From: Paenibacillus woosongensis
GTDB lineage: Bacteria; Bacillota; Bacilli; Paenibacillales; Paenibacillaceae
DNA: 64,000 nt
NCBI RefSeq assembly: GCF_009725165.1
Contig: NZ_WNZW01000002.1
Coordinates: forward strand, 924,946 to 988,945
Direction: 5' to 3'
Below, piece by piece: positions 1-9,299 of the stretch (position 1 is the stretch's first letter; each line of letters opens with the position of its first letter). Position numbers and translations under genes: made by a program. The notes beneath the pieces are model-generated. The model saw nothing but the letters and a program-made list of their open reading frames with translations, was not told where the DNA came from and did not search any database.

Positions 1-2
1 TG

Positions 3-713
<711 letters not shown>

Positions 714-736
714 CTGAAGCTTTCGCACAGTGAAAA

Positions 737-945
737 GGGACTGTCTAATAATCTCCAAAATAAAAAGTTGGGCAAGAAAACGTAAAGTTTTCCGTCCAAC
801 TTTTTTGCTCTGTCGCTTTGCAGGAAAGTAGCGAAGCGGATGCCCGCCACCTTAAGCAGGTTGTGGGCCAAAGGCACAAATCCCAAAATCGGTATGAACC
901 CAGCCTTCGCAAAAGAACCGACGGAATGAGCGATTGCCCTCGACG
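737..945 (-). pseudogene. IS1182-family transposase remnant (C-terminal end, frameshifted)
   Basis: Reading the minus strand, one frame gives VEGNRSFRRFF followed by VHTDFG, and a second frame then gives FVPLAHNLLKVAGIR. Spliced, these match the usual C-terminal end of IS1182-type DDE transposases (GNRSFRRF...L.K...G..ALAHNLLK.A). The coding region is therefore frameshifted and only its last ~75 codons remain. I recognise the family from these motifs; I could not run an ISfinder search. Confidence 0.75.
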
Positions 946-960
946 TGCTCCCCTTAGTTT

Positions 961-1160
961 AATGGATTTATAGTAGTTAATTTCTACGACTAAGAAGGAA
1001 ATGTAGATTTAAATGGATTTCATGTCGTTAGTGGGAAGGAAGAAGATCATCCTAGGCTGGATTCTTGATTTTTGGTGCATCAAATCCATCTAATTCCCTG
1101 TACTATTCGTTTCGAGCATGATTAAATACATGATTTCCATGTAGTCTATATCCCTGTTTA
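961..1160. repeat. Dispersed structured intergenic repeat, copy A
   Basis: This stretch aligns along about 200 bp with 27919-28115 (copy B). Shared blocks include GGCTGGATTCTTGA, AATCCATCTAAT and TACATGA.TTCCAT. Arms around 1013-1032 and 1121-1140 are imperfect inverted repeats built on ATTTCATGTATTTA. An inner hairpin forms between TGGATTCTTGAT and ATCAAATCCA (about 1058-1088). No convincing ORF runs through it. The copy lies inside the IS remnant, so the repeat itself may have been mobile. Confidence 0.7.
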
Positions 1161-1272
1161 GCTTCGTGTCCGACAGTTTTTATAGAGGTGCTAGAGGTGC
1201 TAAAGATGGGAGCCACTCAGTCATCTAGGTTCACTTTTGAGACAGTCCCCTCTTCCGTTTCTCTGGCAGCCA

Positions 1273-1752
1273 TTACAGATGGCGCACAAGCTCTTCCACA
1301 AATTGCTCCAGCTGCCCGCGGTCCAGCTCATCAAACCGGCTGGTAACCGGGCTGTCGATATCCAGGACGCCAAGCAACTCGCCGTCCTTGATTAACGGTA
1401 CGACAATTTCCGAACGGGAAGCGGCATCGCAGGCAATATGGCCGGGAAACTGATCGACATCATCCACCAGCACAGTAGTGCGCTGCATGGCCGCCGTTCC
1501 GCATACTCCCCTGCCCAGCGGAATCCGGATGCAGGCCGGCAATCCTTGAAACGGCCCCAATACGAGCTCGCCATCTTCATACAAGTAAAAGCCAACCCAG
1601 TTGATTTGCTCCAGAAATTGATTCAGAAGCGCCGCCGCATTAGCGAGATTGGCTACTCGGTTAGGCTCTCCTTCCAGCAGCGTCCGCAGCTGCGACTTGA
1701 CGACGGAGTACTGCTCTTCACGGGTTCCAGCATATTTTTCGGATACGAACAT
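1273..1752 (-). CDS. msrC: Free methionine-(R)-sulfoxide reductase (GAF domain)
   Basis: A 159-residue single-GAF-domain protein of the fRMsr/YtsP family, which reduces free methionine-R-sulfoxide in the cytoplasm and helps repair oxidative damage. The three cysteines of the family are present at residues 74 (PACIRI), 84 (GVCGTAA) and 108 (HIACDAASRSE). They have the same spacing as Cys84/94/118 of the E. coli enzyme. NWVGFYL near residue 51 and GVLDIDSP near the C-terminus are also typical. It appears to be a single-gene unit. The product call is firm; the gene symbol follows E. coli usage. Confidence 0.9.
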   Translation of the reverse strand: MFVSEKYAGTREEQYSVVKSQLRTLLEGEPNRVANLANAAALLNQFLEQINWVGFYLYEDGELVLGPFQGLPACIRIPLGRGVCGTAAMQRTTVLVDDVDQFPGHIACDAASRSEIVVPLIKDGELLGVLDIDSPVTSRFDELDRGQLEQFVEELVRHL

Positions 1753-1962
1753 GGCATTTCCACTCCTTTTGTAATCTAATCTCTGTATCGGCTCCTCTTT
1801 ATTCGTAAATCACGTGGATCCAGATCGATTAACCTAAATCATGTCCGGTTATGATGATATCTATGACGAGGAAAACATTCAAGACTAAAATTGACGGCTG
1901 AATAAAACCAGGATATTGCTTTAACCCGGTTCCGTTCGCGATTCCACCCATTTACCTCTTTC

Positions 1963-3279
1963 CTACTGCATGTCCTTTGATCGGCGGATTTGCTGGTTAT
2001 GGCGGATTTTGCTCTCATTCCCCTGCTCTGTCGCCTCATAGAACTTCCGCTTCGCCAAATTCGGCGGCAGATAATCCTGCTTCACATAGTGCCCCGGATG
2101 ATCATGCGGATATTTGTAGCCGACATGTCCCAGCTTTTCGGACCCCTTGTAGTGGGTATCCCGCAAATGCAGAGGCACCTCCGCCGATCTCACATCCTCG
2201 ATGGCCGTCATCGCTTTGGAGATCGCTGTGGTCACAGCATTGGATTTCGGGCTCTCTACCGCAAATAGAATCGCCTGGGCGATGTTCAGCTTCGCCTCCG
2301 GCCAGCCGTTATTCCGATACGCCTCCAGCGCGCTCACTGCCTGAACCATCGCTTGGGGATTCGCCAGGCCGATATCCTCGCTGCTTGCGGCAATCAGCCG
2401 CCGGATGAACGTCATCGGGTCCATCCCCAGCTTCTCCACCGCGTACAGGAACCAGAACAGCGCAGCATCGCTGGAGCCGCGAATGCTCTTATGGAACGCC
2501 GACAGCACGTCGTATTGCGTAGATTCATCCGCTTTGACGAGCGGGCGCCGGATCGATTCCTCCGCCACCTCCAAAGTAATGTGGACGCAGCCGTCCGGCC
2601 GCGGAGGCGTCGTCATCGCCGCCAGCTCCAGCGCATTCAGCGCCCGGCGGATATCCCCGTTCGCCATCGCCGCGATATGCAGCAGCGCCTCCTCGTCTAC
2701 TTCAAGATGCATGAAGCCTAACCCTTTCTCCTTATCTGTCAAAGCCCGCTTCATCGCAATGAGCGAGTGCTCTTTCGTCAAGGGCTGCAGCTGGAACAAG
2801 GTCGAGCGGCTCATCAAAGCCCCGTTCACATAATGGAACGGGTTCTCCGTCGTCGCCCCGATAAAAGTAATCGTTCCCTTCTCCACAGCCGGAAGCAGGG
2901 CATCCTGCCGCGAGCTATTGAACCTGTGTACCTCATCAAGGAACAGAATTGTTTTCGTTCCATAGAAGGACTTATCATTTTGCGCCTTCTCGATCACTTC
3001 CCGCACATCCTTTACGGAAGCATCTACGGCATTCAGTCTTACAAACTCTCCTTGCGTATGATTGGAAATAATATGAGCAAGCGTTGTCTTCCCGCAGCCG
3101 GGGGGGCCATACAGCAGAATCGAGGATACCTGGTCCGCTTCAATCGCCCTGCGCAGCAGCTTGCCGGGCCCCACGATGTCTTCCTGCCCGATATATTCAT
3201 CCAGCGTCGTCGGCCTCATCCGGTCGGCAAGCAGCCTGCCGGCAGGGCTCGAGCTTTGCTGGTAAGAGAACAAATCCAT
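1963..3279 (-). CDS. rarA: Replication-associated recombination protein A (RarA/MgsA AAA+ ATPase)
   Basis: A 438-residue AAA+ ATPase of the RarA/MgsA/WRNIP1 family that acts at stalled replication forks. It has Walker [10 protein letters not shown] near residue 55, Walker [10 protein letters not shown], sensor 1 GATTENPF, and the C-terminal tetramerisation region with [25 protein letters not shown] chose the ATG at 3279 (MDLFSYQQ) because AAGGAAGTG lies 6-8 nt upstream; an in-frame ATG 8 codons further upstream lacks a comparable site. The last ~20 residues ([15 protein letters not shown]...) are a polar tail past the conserved core. Confidence 0.95.
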   Translation of the reverse strand: MDLFSYQQSSSPAGRLLADRMRPTTLDEYIGQEDIVGPGKLLRRAIEADQVSSILLYGPPGCGKTTLAHIISNHTQGEFVRLNAVDASVKDVREVIEKAQNDKSFYGTKTILFLDEVHRFNSSRQDALLPAVEKGTITFIGATTENPFHYVNGALMSRSTLFQLQPLTKEHSLIAMKRALTDKEKGLGFMHLEVDEEALLHIAAMANGDIRRALNALELAAMTTPPRPDGCVHITLEVAEESIRRPLVKADESTQYDVLSAFHKSIRGSSDAALFWFLYAVEKLGMDPMTFIRRLIAASSEDIGLANPQAMVQAVSALEAYRNNGWPEAKLNIAQAILFAVESPKSNAVTTAISKAMTAIEDVRSAEVPLHLRDTHYKGSEKLGHVGYKYPHDHPGHYVKQDYLPPNLAKRKFYEATEQGNESKIRHNQQIRRSKDMQ

Positions 3280-3442
3280 GGAGTTCACTTCCTTATGACT
3301 CATAATGACAGCCTAAACTTAAACACCATTTTACCATATTGGGACATAAAACATGATCGGGTACAAAACATTTAAAATCATTCTTTCGCTTTCTTCCCAA
3401 GGCGGAATATGAGTTAATATAGATGTCGGGCCGACGAATCAC

Positions 3443-3538
3443 TGGAAAGGGGGCTGATGAATGTGATTTCAGTGAGTGAGGTGGTTTCCGCGTAAGCGGA
3501 AACCTCAAGCAAGGGGGCTGTATAGCCCCCTTATTTTC
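3443..3538 (+). promoter_or_regulatory. Leader with micro-ORF, stop-codon hairpin and switchable terminator
   Basis: Three elements follow one another. A GGAAAGGGGG ribosome-binding site precedes a 12-codon ORF (3457-3495). The end of that ORF and its TAA stop sit in a perfect 9-bp hairpin with a GTAA loop (3483-3504). An intrinsic terminator follows: AAGGGGGCT / AGCCCCCTT with a short T-rich tail (3511-3538). The 10-mer AAGGGGGCTG occurs twice, at 3447-3456 over the micro-ORF RBS and at 3511-3520 as the 5' terminator arm. The 3' arm could therefore pair with either. This is what a translation-coupled attenuator would look like; its target would be the CD3324-family gene downstream. Function is inferred. 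Confidence 0.5.
3457..3495 (+). CDS. Putative 12-residue leader peptide
   Basis: The micro-ORF reads MNVISVSEVVSA and stops with TAA inside a hairpin loop. A purine-rich ribosome-binding site (AAAGGGGG) lies immediately upstream. It is rich in Val and Ser codons (three Val, three Ser of 12), which could make translation speed sense something. It may equally be a chance ORF. There is no homology evidence available here. Confidence 0.3.
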   Translation: MNVISVSEVVSA

Positions 3539-3628
3539 GTTGCTGTGAAAATATGTTAAGATATAGCCAGTTATTTATGAAATGACAATAACAATAAAAT
3601 CAATTATTGCGAAAGGGGGATTACGATC

Positions 3629-3763
3629 ATGCAAACTTATTTCGTTCTTGAACTACATCGAGCACATCGAAACAAGGAGGAACATGACCGTGAGCTACAA
3701 AAATGGGAAGGATGTGCTTCCCCCCCGATTGCTGAAGGAATTGCAGCGCCATATTCAAGGTGA
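3629..3763 (+). CDS. Possible 44-residue small ORF overlapping the CD3324-family gene
   Basis: An ATG at 3629 preceded by GAAAGGGGGATTACGATC opens a 44-codon frame (MQTYFVLELHRAHRNKEEHD...). It contains the ribosome-binding site of the next gene and runs 80 nt into it in another frame. It might be translated and couple translation of the downstream regulator. It might also be a chance frame; I have no homology evidence, hence the low confidence. Confidence 0.25.
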   Translation: MQTYFVLELHRAHRNKEEHDRELQKWEGCASPPIAEGIAAPYSR

Positions 3764-3986
3764 GCTTCTCTATATCCCCAAACCGGAGCAAAGCCGTGCT
3801 TCCTGGGGAGAACTCAGCGGTTCCCGCACATCGATTGCCAATCGGAATGAGGAAATATTTCGGAAGCATCGTTCAGGCCTGTCGGTTAGAGATTTAGCCG
3901 AGATGTACTATCTTTCAGACGAGAGCATTCGCAAAATACTGGCCAAGATGCGCACTGCCCAGAAGGAAACATCACCCTCATGCTGA
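3684..3986 (+). CDS. CD3324 family / Mor-like HTH DNA-binding protein
   Basis: A 100-residue protein of the CD3324 family. Its N-terminus KDVLPPRLLKELQRHIQGELLYIPKP is the family signature, and its C-terminal half (RNEEIFRKHRSGLSVRDLAEMYYLSDESIRKIL) is a Mor-activator-like helix-turn-helix. A transcriptional regulatory role is expected but no target is known. The ATG at 3684 follows ACAAGGAGGAAC, an excellent ribosome-binding site, so I prefer it to in-frame starts further upstream. The gene sits behind the leader at 3443-3538 and converges on the GH2 gene. Confidence 0.8.
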   Translation: MTVSYKNGKDVLPPRLLKELQRHIQGELLYIPKPEQSRASWGELSGSRTSIANRNEEIFRKHRSGLSVRDLAEMYYLSDESIRKILAKMRTAQKETSPSC

Positions 3987-4009
3987 CTACTAAATCTCCA
4001 TATAACGAA

Positions 4010-4053
4010 ATCAGGAGCTGCCCCATTAGAATTTCTAATGAGCAGCTCCTGAT
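4010..4053. terminator. Hairpin between convergent genes
   Basis: ATCAGGAGCTGC pairs with GCAGCTCCTGAT, and an inner CATTAGAA/TTCTAATG continues the stem, giving a very stable structure between the CD3324-family gene (+) and the GH2 gene (-). There is no long T-tract on either strand, so its use as a bidirectional terminator is inferred from position and stability. Confidence 0.6.
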
Positions 4054-4072
4054 GTGTCTTTCCCCTAAGAGA

Positions 4073-5833
4073 CTAGAGTTGATTCATCTCCTTTATGACT
4101 TCCAATGGCACTTTTAGCTTCCGCGACTCCGTCAACAGCCCATTCATCTCCTGCTGTACGTCCGTAATCTGTGTATAGCAGTAACCGGCGATATAATCCG
4201 TATTCTTAATCGCGTGGTGTATCGCTTTTAGTCTTGCTACGAATGATTCTTCCGAGGACTCCTGATGGCCGTAACCCCAACCCGCCTCATTTTTATAGGC
4301 AATGCCGCCGAATTCACTGACTAGGATGGGCTGCCCGCTATAGGCATAACCATCTGCAAAGGCATATTTCCTATTGTTAAAGGCGATTTCGTTTCCTATA
4401 ATCTTCTCCTTATCCTTATAACGCCGCTGGAACTCTTCCCCTGACTCTACATAATCATGGAGCGTTATGAGATCCGACACCGTATGCTCCCAGCCATCAT
4501 TGGATATGACAAGCCGGTAAGGATCATAAGCTTTGGTGAGATGATAGATGGCCTCCGTGAAACGCTGCTGCTTCCTGTCCTTGGCAATTTGCATAATCCC
4601 CCAGGATTCATTAAATGGAACCCACACAACAATGCACGGATGATTATAATACTGCCGCACTACCTCCATCCATTCGTTGGTAAACCTCTGAATCGCATTG
4701 TCGTTAAACTCAAATGTAGCTGCCATCTCCGACCATACGAGCAAACCCTTCACATCGCACCAGTAGAGAAAACGGGCATCCTCTACTTTCATATGCTTCC
4801 GTACGCCGTTGTAACCCATCTCCAGAATCGCATCGATATCTTGGATGATGGCTTCCTCCGAAGGCGGAGTAAGATGGCTCTCTGGCCAATAGCCTTGATC
4901 CAGAACAAGCCGCTGGTAGATCGGTTCGTTGTTAAGCAATACCTGTCCGGCTTTGGTGGAAATTTTCCGCATGCCAAAATAGGAATAGACATGATCCATC
5001 TTCTCCTGGCCGCGGTACAAAATAAATTCAACGTCATACAAATTCGGATTGTCCGGCGTCCAGCAGCTCATCTTCCAGGGGCCGTTCACTTCATGAATCA
5101 GGTCAACCTCCAACTGGAGCCAGCTTCGATCCATCGCCAAGCCGACCTTTTTAACCTGCTCCCCCTTCAAGCTAACGATCGTTTCCAGCCACATATCTCC
5201 GGCCGGCCAATCGCCGTTCATTTGATATTCGAACCTCACCTTCCAGGCGTCGACGTCCGGGGTTATTTTCACTTGATCAATATACGTAGGCGCTGCATAT
5301 TCCAGCCATACCGACTGCCAGATTCCCGTCGTCTGCACATAGAAGCACTCGAAGCTGTTCTGTTCCCAACGCTGCTTCCCTCGCGGCTGGGCAGCATCCA
5401 TGCTATCTTCCACCTTAACCGTCAAGCTATTGGCTTCTCCACAAGTGATATAGGAGGTAATATCGAAGGAAAACGCCGAATAGCCTCCCTGATGCCGTCC
5501 AACATACTCCCCATTGACCCAAACCTTGGCGATATAATCAACGGCTTGGAAGTTCAGTATGACTCGCCTGCCGGCTTTCTCGGCCGGAATATCCAGCGTT
5601 CGATGATACCACACATTAGAATGGTGCTCCTCTTCGCCAATCCCGCTGGCTTTCGTTTCATAAGTGAAAGGAACAACAATTTGGCGGTTACCGCCGAAAT
5701 TCTTCGGCCATCCCAAGCGCTCACCCATGTTGTCATCATCGAATCCGAAGCTCCACTCGCCATTCAAATTAACCCAGTCGGTTCTTACGAATTGCGGTCT
5801 TGGATAATCTTTGATATACATCTGTGTTACCAT
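4073..5833 (-). CDS. Glycoside hydrolase family 2 enzyme (beta-galactosidase/glucuronidase-like)
   Basis: A 586-residue GH2 enzyme without a signal peptide, so expected in the cytoplasm acting on imported oligosaccharides. The sugar-binding beta-sandwich (YHRTLDIPAEKAGRRVILNFQAVDYIAKVWVNGEYVGRHQGGY, about 77-120, in the family pattern) is followed by an immunoglobulin-like domain and a TIM barrel. The acid/base is Glu409 (VPFNESWG) and the nucleophile Glu507 (LVSEFGG). It is the last gene of a sugar-utilisation locus, 75 bp after an ABC permease. The exact substrate cannot be told from sequence. Given the GH43 partner, an arabinose-, galactose- or uronic-acid-decorated hemicellulose oligomer is likely. 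AAGGGG lies 13 nt before the first ATG; a second ATG is 4 codons on. Confidence 0.88.
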   Translation of the reverse strand: MVTQMYIKDYPRPQFVRTDWVNLNGEWSFGFDDDNMGERLGWPKNFGGNRQIVVPFTYETKASGIGEEEHHSNVWYHRTLDIPAEKAGRRVILNFQAVDYIAKVWVNGEYVGRHQGGYSAFSFDITSYITCGEANSLTVKVEDSMDAAQPRGKQRWEQNSFECFYVQTTGIWQSVWLEYAAPTYIDQVKITPDVDAWKVRFEYQMNGDWPAGDMWLETIVSLKGEQVKKVGLAMDRSWLQLEVDLIHEVNGPWKMSCWTPDNPNLYDVEFILYRGQEKMDHVYSYFGMRKISTKAGQVLLNNEPIYQRLVLDQGYWPESHLTPPSEEAIIQDIDAILEMGYNGVRKHMKVEDARFLYWCDVKGLLVWSEMAATFEFNDNAIQRFTNEWMEVVRQYYNHPCIVVWVPFNESWGIMQIAKDRKQQRFTEAIYHLTKAYDPYRLVISNDGWEHTVSDLITLHDYVESGEEFQRRYKDKEKIIGNEIAFNNRKYAFADGYAYSGQPILVSEFGGIAYKNEAGWGYGHQESSEESFVARLKAIHHAIKNTDYIAGYCYTQITDVQQEMNGLLTESRKLKVPLEVIKEMNQL

Positions 5834-5908
5834 TGTCTCTCATCTACCCCTTCATCCTGGTTTTATCTCATGCTATGTCGTCTTAAGCGGCTGATTAAAG
5901 CGTCTAAC

Positions 5909-6721
5909 CTACCCTTTAACTCCTGTCATCGATACACCCTGAACGATATGCTTTTGGAGAAAAATATAAACAATCATCGTAGGAATAGCAGCGATCGCAC
6001 TGGCTGCCATAATCGTGTTCACGTGCAGCACATTATTCGAAAGGAAGGTCGGCAATCCTGTAGACAGCACCATGTTTTCTTCCGAATTAATCGTGATATA
6101 CGGCCAGATGAAATTATTCCAGGACATAATGAAATAGAAAATACCAATTGCAATCATGGCTGAACGCGTTAGAGGCAAATAAATTGACCACCACAGGCGG
6201 AAATCCCGCCCCCCGTCGATTTGCGCTGCTTCCATATAGTCCTTGGGCAGCCCATCCATAAATTGCTTAATCAAGATCAGTCCAAGCGGATTCGTCAGGC
6301 TGGGCAAAATAATGCCCCACATATTATCCAGCAAATCAATGCTTAAGACCGTCTCGTATAAAGGAATCAGCATGGCTTCCGTCGGAATCAGCAGCCCGGA
6401 CACGCATAAGATAAATAAAAAACCCTTGGATCTAAATGTTTTGCGAGAAAAAGCAAATGCCCCTAACGAGCTAATGATCACGGTAATAAGCGTAGTTACG
6501 GCTCCGATCACGAAGCTATTCCAGGTCCATCTCAAAATTTGCGATTCGGTTAATACTTTGGCATAGTTTCTAATGGTTAAGTCCGAGAAGTCCGTCCACT
6601 CTGCAATCGTAATCGCGGATACGCCTTCGGGCTTGAAAGAAACGACAAACATCCAAACTAGAGGAATTACAAAAATGACTGCCAATATGACGGTTAAACT
6701 ATATATCGCTGCTCGCGCCAC
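5909..6721 (-). CDS. Sugar ABC transporter permease (MalG/AraQ type)
   Basis: A 270-residue inner-membrane permease with about six transmembrane helices, one of two permeases of a CUT1-type carbohydrate importer. The EAA loop (DYMEAAQIDGGRDFRLWWSIYLPLTRSA, about residues 158-185 in pattern EAA---G---------I-LP) contacts the ATPase. The start is a GTG at 6721 with GGAGAG about 10 nt upstream. It lies 17 bp behind the other permease. No ATP-binding gene is in the window, as is common for systems served by a shared MsmX-type ATPase. Confidence 0.92.
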   Translation of the reverse strand: MARAAIYSLTVILAVIFVIPLVWMFVVSFKPEGVSAITIAEWTDFSDLTIRNYAKVLTESQILRWTWNSFVIGAVTTLITVIISSLGAFAFSRKTFRSKGFLFILCVSGLLIPTEAMLIPLYETVLSIDLLDNMWGIILPSLTNPLGLILIKQFMDGLPKDYMEAAQIDGGRDFRLWWSIYLPLTRSAMIAIGIFYFIMSWNNFIWPYITINSEENMVLSTGLPTFLSNNVLHVNTIMAASAIAAIPTMIVYIFLQKHIVQGVSMTGVKG

Positions 6722-6738
6722 CTCTATTCACTCTCCAT

Positions 6739-7641
6739 TTACGACTCTTTTCTGTTAACAACCATGTATTGAACCGCGGCAATCAACAGCATAAAAATAC
6801 AAAACAACGTCGATTGCGCGGCTGCAAGCCCGAACATATCCTTCTTGAATCCCGTTACATAGATGTAACGGATGATCGTATTCGTCGTATCCCCGGGTCC
6901 GCCATTGGTCATAATTTGAACCTGCCCGAACAGCTTCAAGCCCGCGATGATTTGAAAAAAGATTTGCACCTTCATCACAGAAGATAAACCCGGAAGCGTA
7001 ATGAACCGGAATTTATGAAACGAAGACGCGCCGTCAATATCAGCAGCCTCATAAAGTTCCTGGGATATTTCCTGCAGCCCTGCCAGGAATAATACCATGA
7101 CAAAACCGACCGTCCACCACACGGTAGCAATGACAATGGACCACCAAGCCGCATTAGGACTGGTAAGCCAGTGAACTGAGGATAACCCTAGAGTCTCCAG
7201 GATGACATTGACGAGTCCATGCTTGGAATCGAACATTCGGAGCCAAATAAAGCTAATGACAGAAACGGAAAGTACGTATGGCAGAAAGTAGATCGATCGG
7301 AACATCGTCTGAAACGGAATCTTGCGGTGAATTAACAGAGCCAGTAACAGACCAAGCGAAATAATGATCGGAACGACTAAAATGACAAAATACAGGCTGT
7401 TCCATAAATATTTATAAAAATCGCTGTTCGTCAATATTTTTGTATAATTATTGAAGCCCACATACTTCTCCATCCCCAGAATCGTCCAGGAATGAAGACT
7501 GATATAAGCGCCTCTAAGCAATGGCCAAATATAGAAAACAAGAAGCGGAATTAAAAATGGGGCTAGAAATGCAATAGCTGAAAACTCATTTTTTAATTGC
7601 CTTTTCCACCCGCTTGCTGCTTGCTGAGCCTTCACGGTCAT
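6739..7641 (-). CDS. Sugar ABC transporter permease (MalF/AraP type)
   Basis: A 300-residue permease of the same CUT1 importer. It has a charged cytoplasmic N-terminus followed by six predicted membrane spans and the EAA motif (ELYEAADIDGASSFHKFRFITLPGL, about 193-217). It lies about 100 bp downstream of the binding-protein gene and just before the second permease, the usual order SBP-permease-permease. Substrate inferred from neighbours only: oligosaccharides released from arabinose-containing hemicellulose. Confidence 0.92.
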   Translation of the reverse strand: MTVKAQQAASGWKRQLKNEFSAIAFLAPFLIPLLVFYIWPLLRGAYISLHSWTILGMEKYVGFNNYTKILTNSDFYKYLWNSLYFVILVVPIIISLGLLLALLIHRKIPFQTMFRSIYFLPYVLSVSVISFIWLRMFDSKHGLVNVILETLGLSSVHWLTSPNAAWWSIVIATVWWTVGFVMVLFLAGLQEISQELYEAADIDGASSFHKFRFITLPGLSSVMKVQIFFQIIAGLKLFGQVQIMTNGGPGDTTNTIIRYIYVTGFKKDMFGLAAAQSTLFCIFMLLIAAVQYMVVNRKES

Positions 7642-7743
7642 CCTCCTCCAACGCGATGCAGAACTGCCAAACCAAGCCTGCTTTCAAGGTTTAAGGAATG
7701 AAACCGCATCATCAGATACGGTTTCATCTCGCTCACCTTACTC

Positions 7744-9060
7744 TTAATTTTGAAGAATCTCGTTAATATCCTTCTCCATGCCCTTTACCCCATCTTCCGG
7801 CGTCATCGTTTTAAAAATAACAGCCTGAAGCACATCCTTCACCACCGTATCGATCGCATTGTACCGATCCGTCTTAGGCGCGTGTTTTACCGTTTTTTGC
7901 GAGGCGACAAACTCTTCCCGATACGGAAGGTTCATGTATTCGTCACTGGCAGTAACCGCCTTTGCTGCTGGAACATGACCCGCTTGCGCCCAAATTTTCC
8001 CGCCCTCAAGCGTGAAATACTTCATGAATTTCATTGCAGCAACCTGCTTCTCTTCCGTCACATATTCAGGAATAACGAGAGTATGGGAGGCTGCCCAATG
8101 CGTCTCGCTGCCAAAGATCGGAGGAATCGAGGTGATGCCGACATTCAGGCCTTCTTCACCGAGATGCCAGCCCGCTTCCCACACGCCGCCAAACCATGTC
8201 GCGGATTTGCCGCTATGGAATGTATCCCAAGGCGTCTTGTCGTTAATATCACTAAGACCTTGATCATAAAGATTCAAATAAAATTTCAGTACGTCTATTG
8301 CTTTCTCATTGTTGATGTCGGCTTGACTCAGATCATCTGTCAAAATACTGCCGCCAGCCTGATAATATAAATTGTAGAAGGGCTCATGAAAGTACGGCGT
8401 ATTCACACTAAATGGCGTTATCCCTGGAACTTTGCTTTTGATTTCTGTCAGAAATTGCTTGAAGCCTTCAGGAGATATTTCGCCAAAATTCGGCGTGCCA
8501 TCCTCATTTAGCAGCCCGGCCTCCCCAAGCAAATCTTTGTTGTAGTAGAACATATGGAAATGGGTATCGATGGGAACAGCATAGGGAATTCCGTCATAGC
8601 TGACGCTTTCCACGTTGCTATCCGTAATTTCGCTGAAATCAAAGCCAGCTTTCTCCGTCAGCTCACTCAGCGCACTCAATTGACCCGCCTTGACAAAAGG
8701 CGCAAGCCGGTCAGCATGAGCTACCGCTACATCCGGGCCTTTGCCGGAGGCTAGTGCTGTACCGAACTTGGCATAATACTCGCCCGATTCCAGCCGCAGT
8801 GTCTTGACCTTAACCTCTTGCTGGGAGCCGTTAAAGCCGTCTACGATCTGATCGACAAAATCGCCTTCCCCGCCCCCAAATAGATTCCAAAACGTAATTT
8901 CGACCGGCCCGCTGGTCCCACCGCTGCCTGTGCCGCTATTCGTCTCCGCCGCCTTTCCCGAGTTGGCCGAACTGTTCCCTTTGTTGGAGCAGCCTGCTGC
9001 AATCAGCACGATCGCAAGTATCAAGAATAACATTGTCGTGAGCCTGTTCCTTCTAGCCAT
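7744..9060 (-). CDS. Sugar ABC transporter substrate-binding lipoprotein
   Basis: A 438-residue extracellular lipoprotein of the CUT1 solute-binding family (SBP_bac type). The signal peptide MARRNRLTTMLFLILAIVL ends in the lipobox IAAGC, with lipidation at Cys24. A Ser/Gly/Asn-rich linker follows, then the binding fold (PVEITFWNLFGGGEGDFVDQIVDGF). I chose the ATG at 9060 because AAGGGG lies 7 nt upstream; an in-frame start 22 codons upstream has no such site and would bury the signal peptide. A near-palindromic cre site lies 56 bp upstream, so glucose repression by CcpA is likely. Confidence 0.93.
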   Translation of the reverse strand: MARRNRLTTMLFLILAIVLIAAGCSNKGNSSANSGKAAETNSGTGSGGTSGPVEITFWNLFGGGEGDFVDQIVDGFNGSQQEVKVKTLRLESGEYYAKFGTALASGKGPDVAVAHADRLAPFVKAGQLSALSELTEKAGFDFSEITDSNVESVSYDGIPYAVPIDTHFHMFYYNKDLLGEAGLLNEDGTPNFGEISPEGFKQFLTEIKSKVPGITPFSVNTPYFHEPFYNLYYQAGGSILTDDLSQADINNEKAIDVLKFYLNLYDQGLSDINDKTPWDTFHSGKSATWFGGVWEAGWHLGEEGLNVGITSIPPIFGSETHWAASHTLVIPEYVTEEKQVAAMKFMKYFTLEGGKIWAQAGHVPAAKAVTASDEYMNLPYREEFVASQKTVKHAPKTDRYNAIDTVVKDVLQAVIFKTMTPEDGVKGMEKDINEILQN

Positions 9061-9115
9061 GGCAATCCCCTTTTCTTGTATAGGTTTAGAACAGCTTCTA
9101 TTGACCCGCTTGTAA

Positions 9116-9129
9116 TGCAAGCGCATTCA
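9116..9129 (-). promoter_or_regulatory. Catabolite-responsive element (cre) before the sugar importer
   Basis: TGAATGCGCTTGCA on the minus strand (TGCAAGCGCATTCA on the plus strand) fits the CcpA consensus TGNAANCGNNNNCA and is almost palindromic. It lies between a plausible promoter (TTGAAT, 16 nt, TAATAT, about 9148-9175 on the minus strand) and the start of the substrate-binding-protein gene. That position would allow road-block repression. Confidence 0.6.
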
Positions 9130-9299
9130 TTCTGTTCTTGAATTTCATATTAGAATAAAGCGGCGGTCATTCAAACGGAATAAACCACGCTATCTATCGT
9201 AAAAAATAAGGTTTTTACTGCACGATGTTTCATATCTGGTCTTTACGGTGCAATATTTCTCTCTATCCGAGTAAAATTTACAGATTCGTCAAAGCCTGC

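Larger units (their letters stand above)
737..1249 (-). mobile_element. Decayed IS1182-like element with terminal inverted repeats
   Basis: A 10-bp sequence GGGACTGTCT at 737-746 reappears in inverted orientation (AGACAGTCCC) at 1240-1249. This is the kind of terminus seen in IS1182-family elements. Between the ends lie the transposase 3' remnant (737-945) and a copy of a dispersed non-coding repeat (about 961-1160). At about 510 bp the element lacks most of a transposase and cannot move by itself. The 559-bp gap between mnmA and the next gene contains nothing else I can identify. Confidence 0.65.

Noticed and set aside
4457..6163. A 568-codon open frame on the plus strand opposite the GH2 and permease genes
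   Set aside because: It is antisense to two well-supported genes, has no ribosome-binding site or domain, and its composition is that of a mirror frame.
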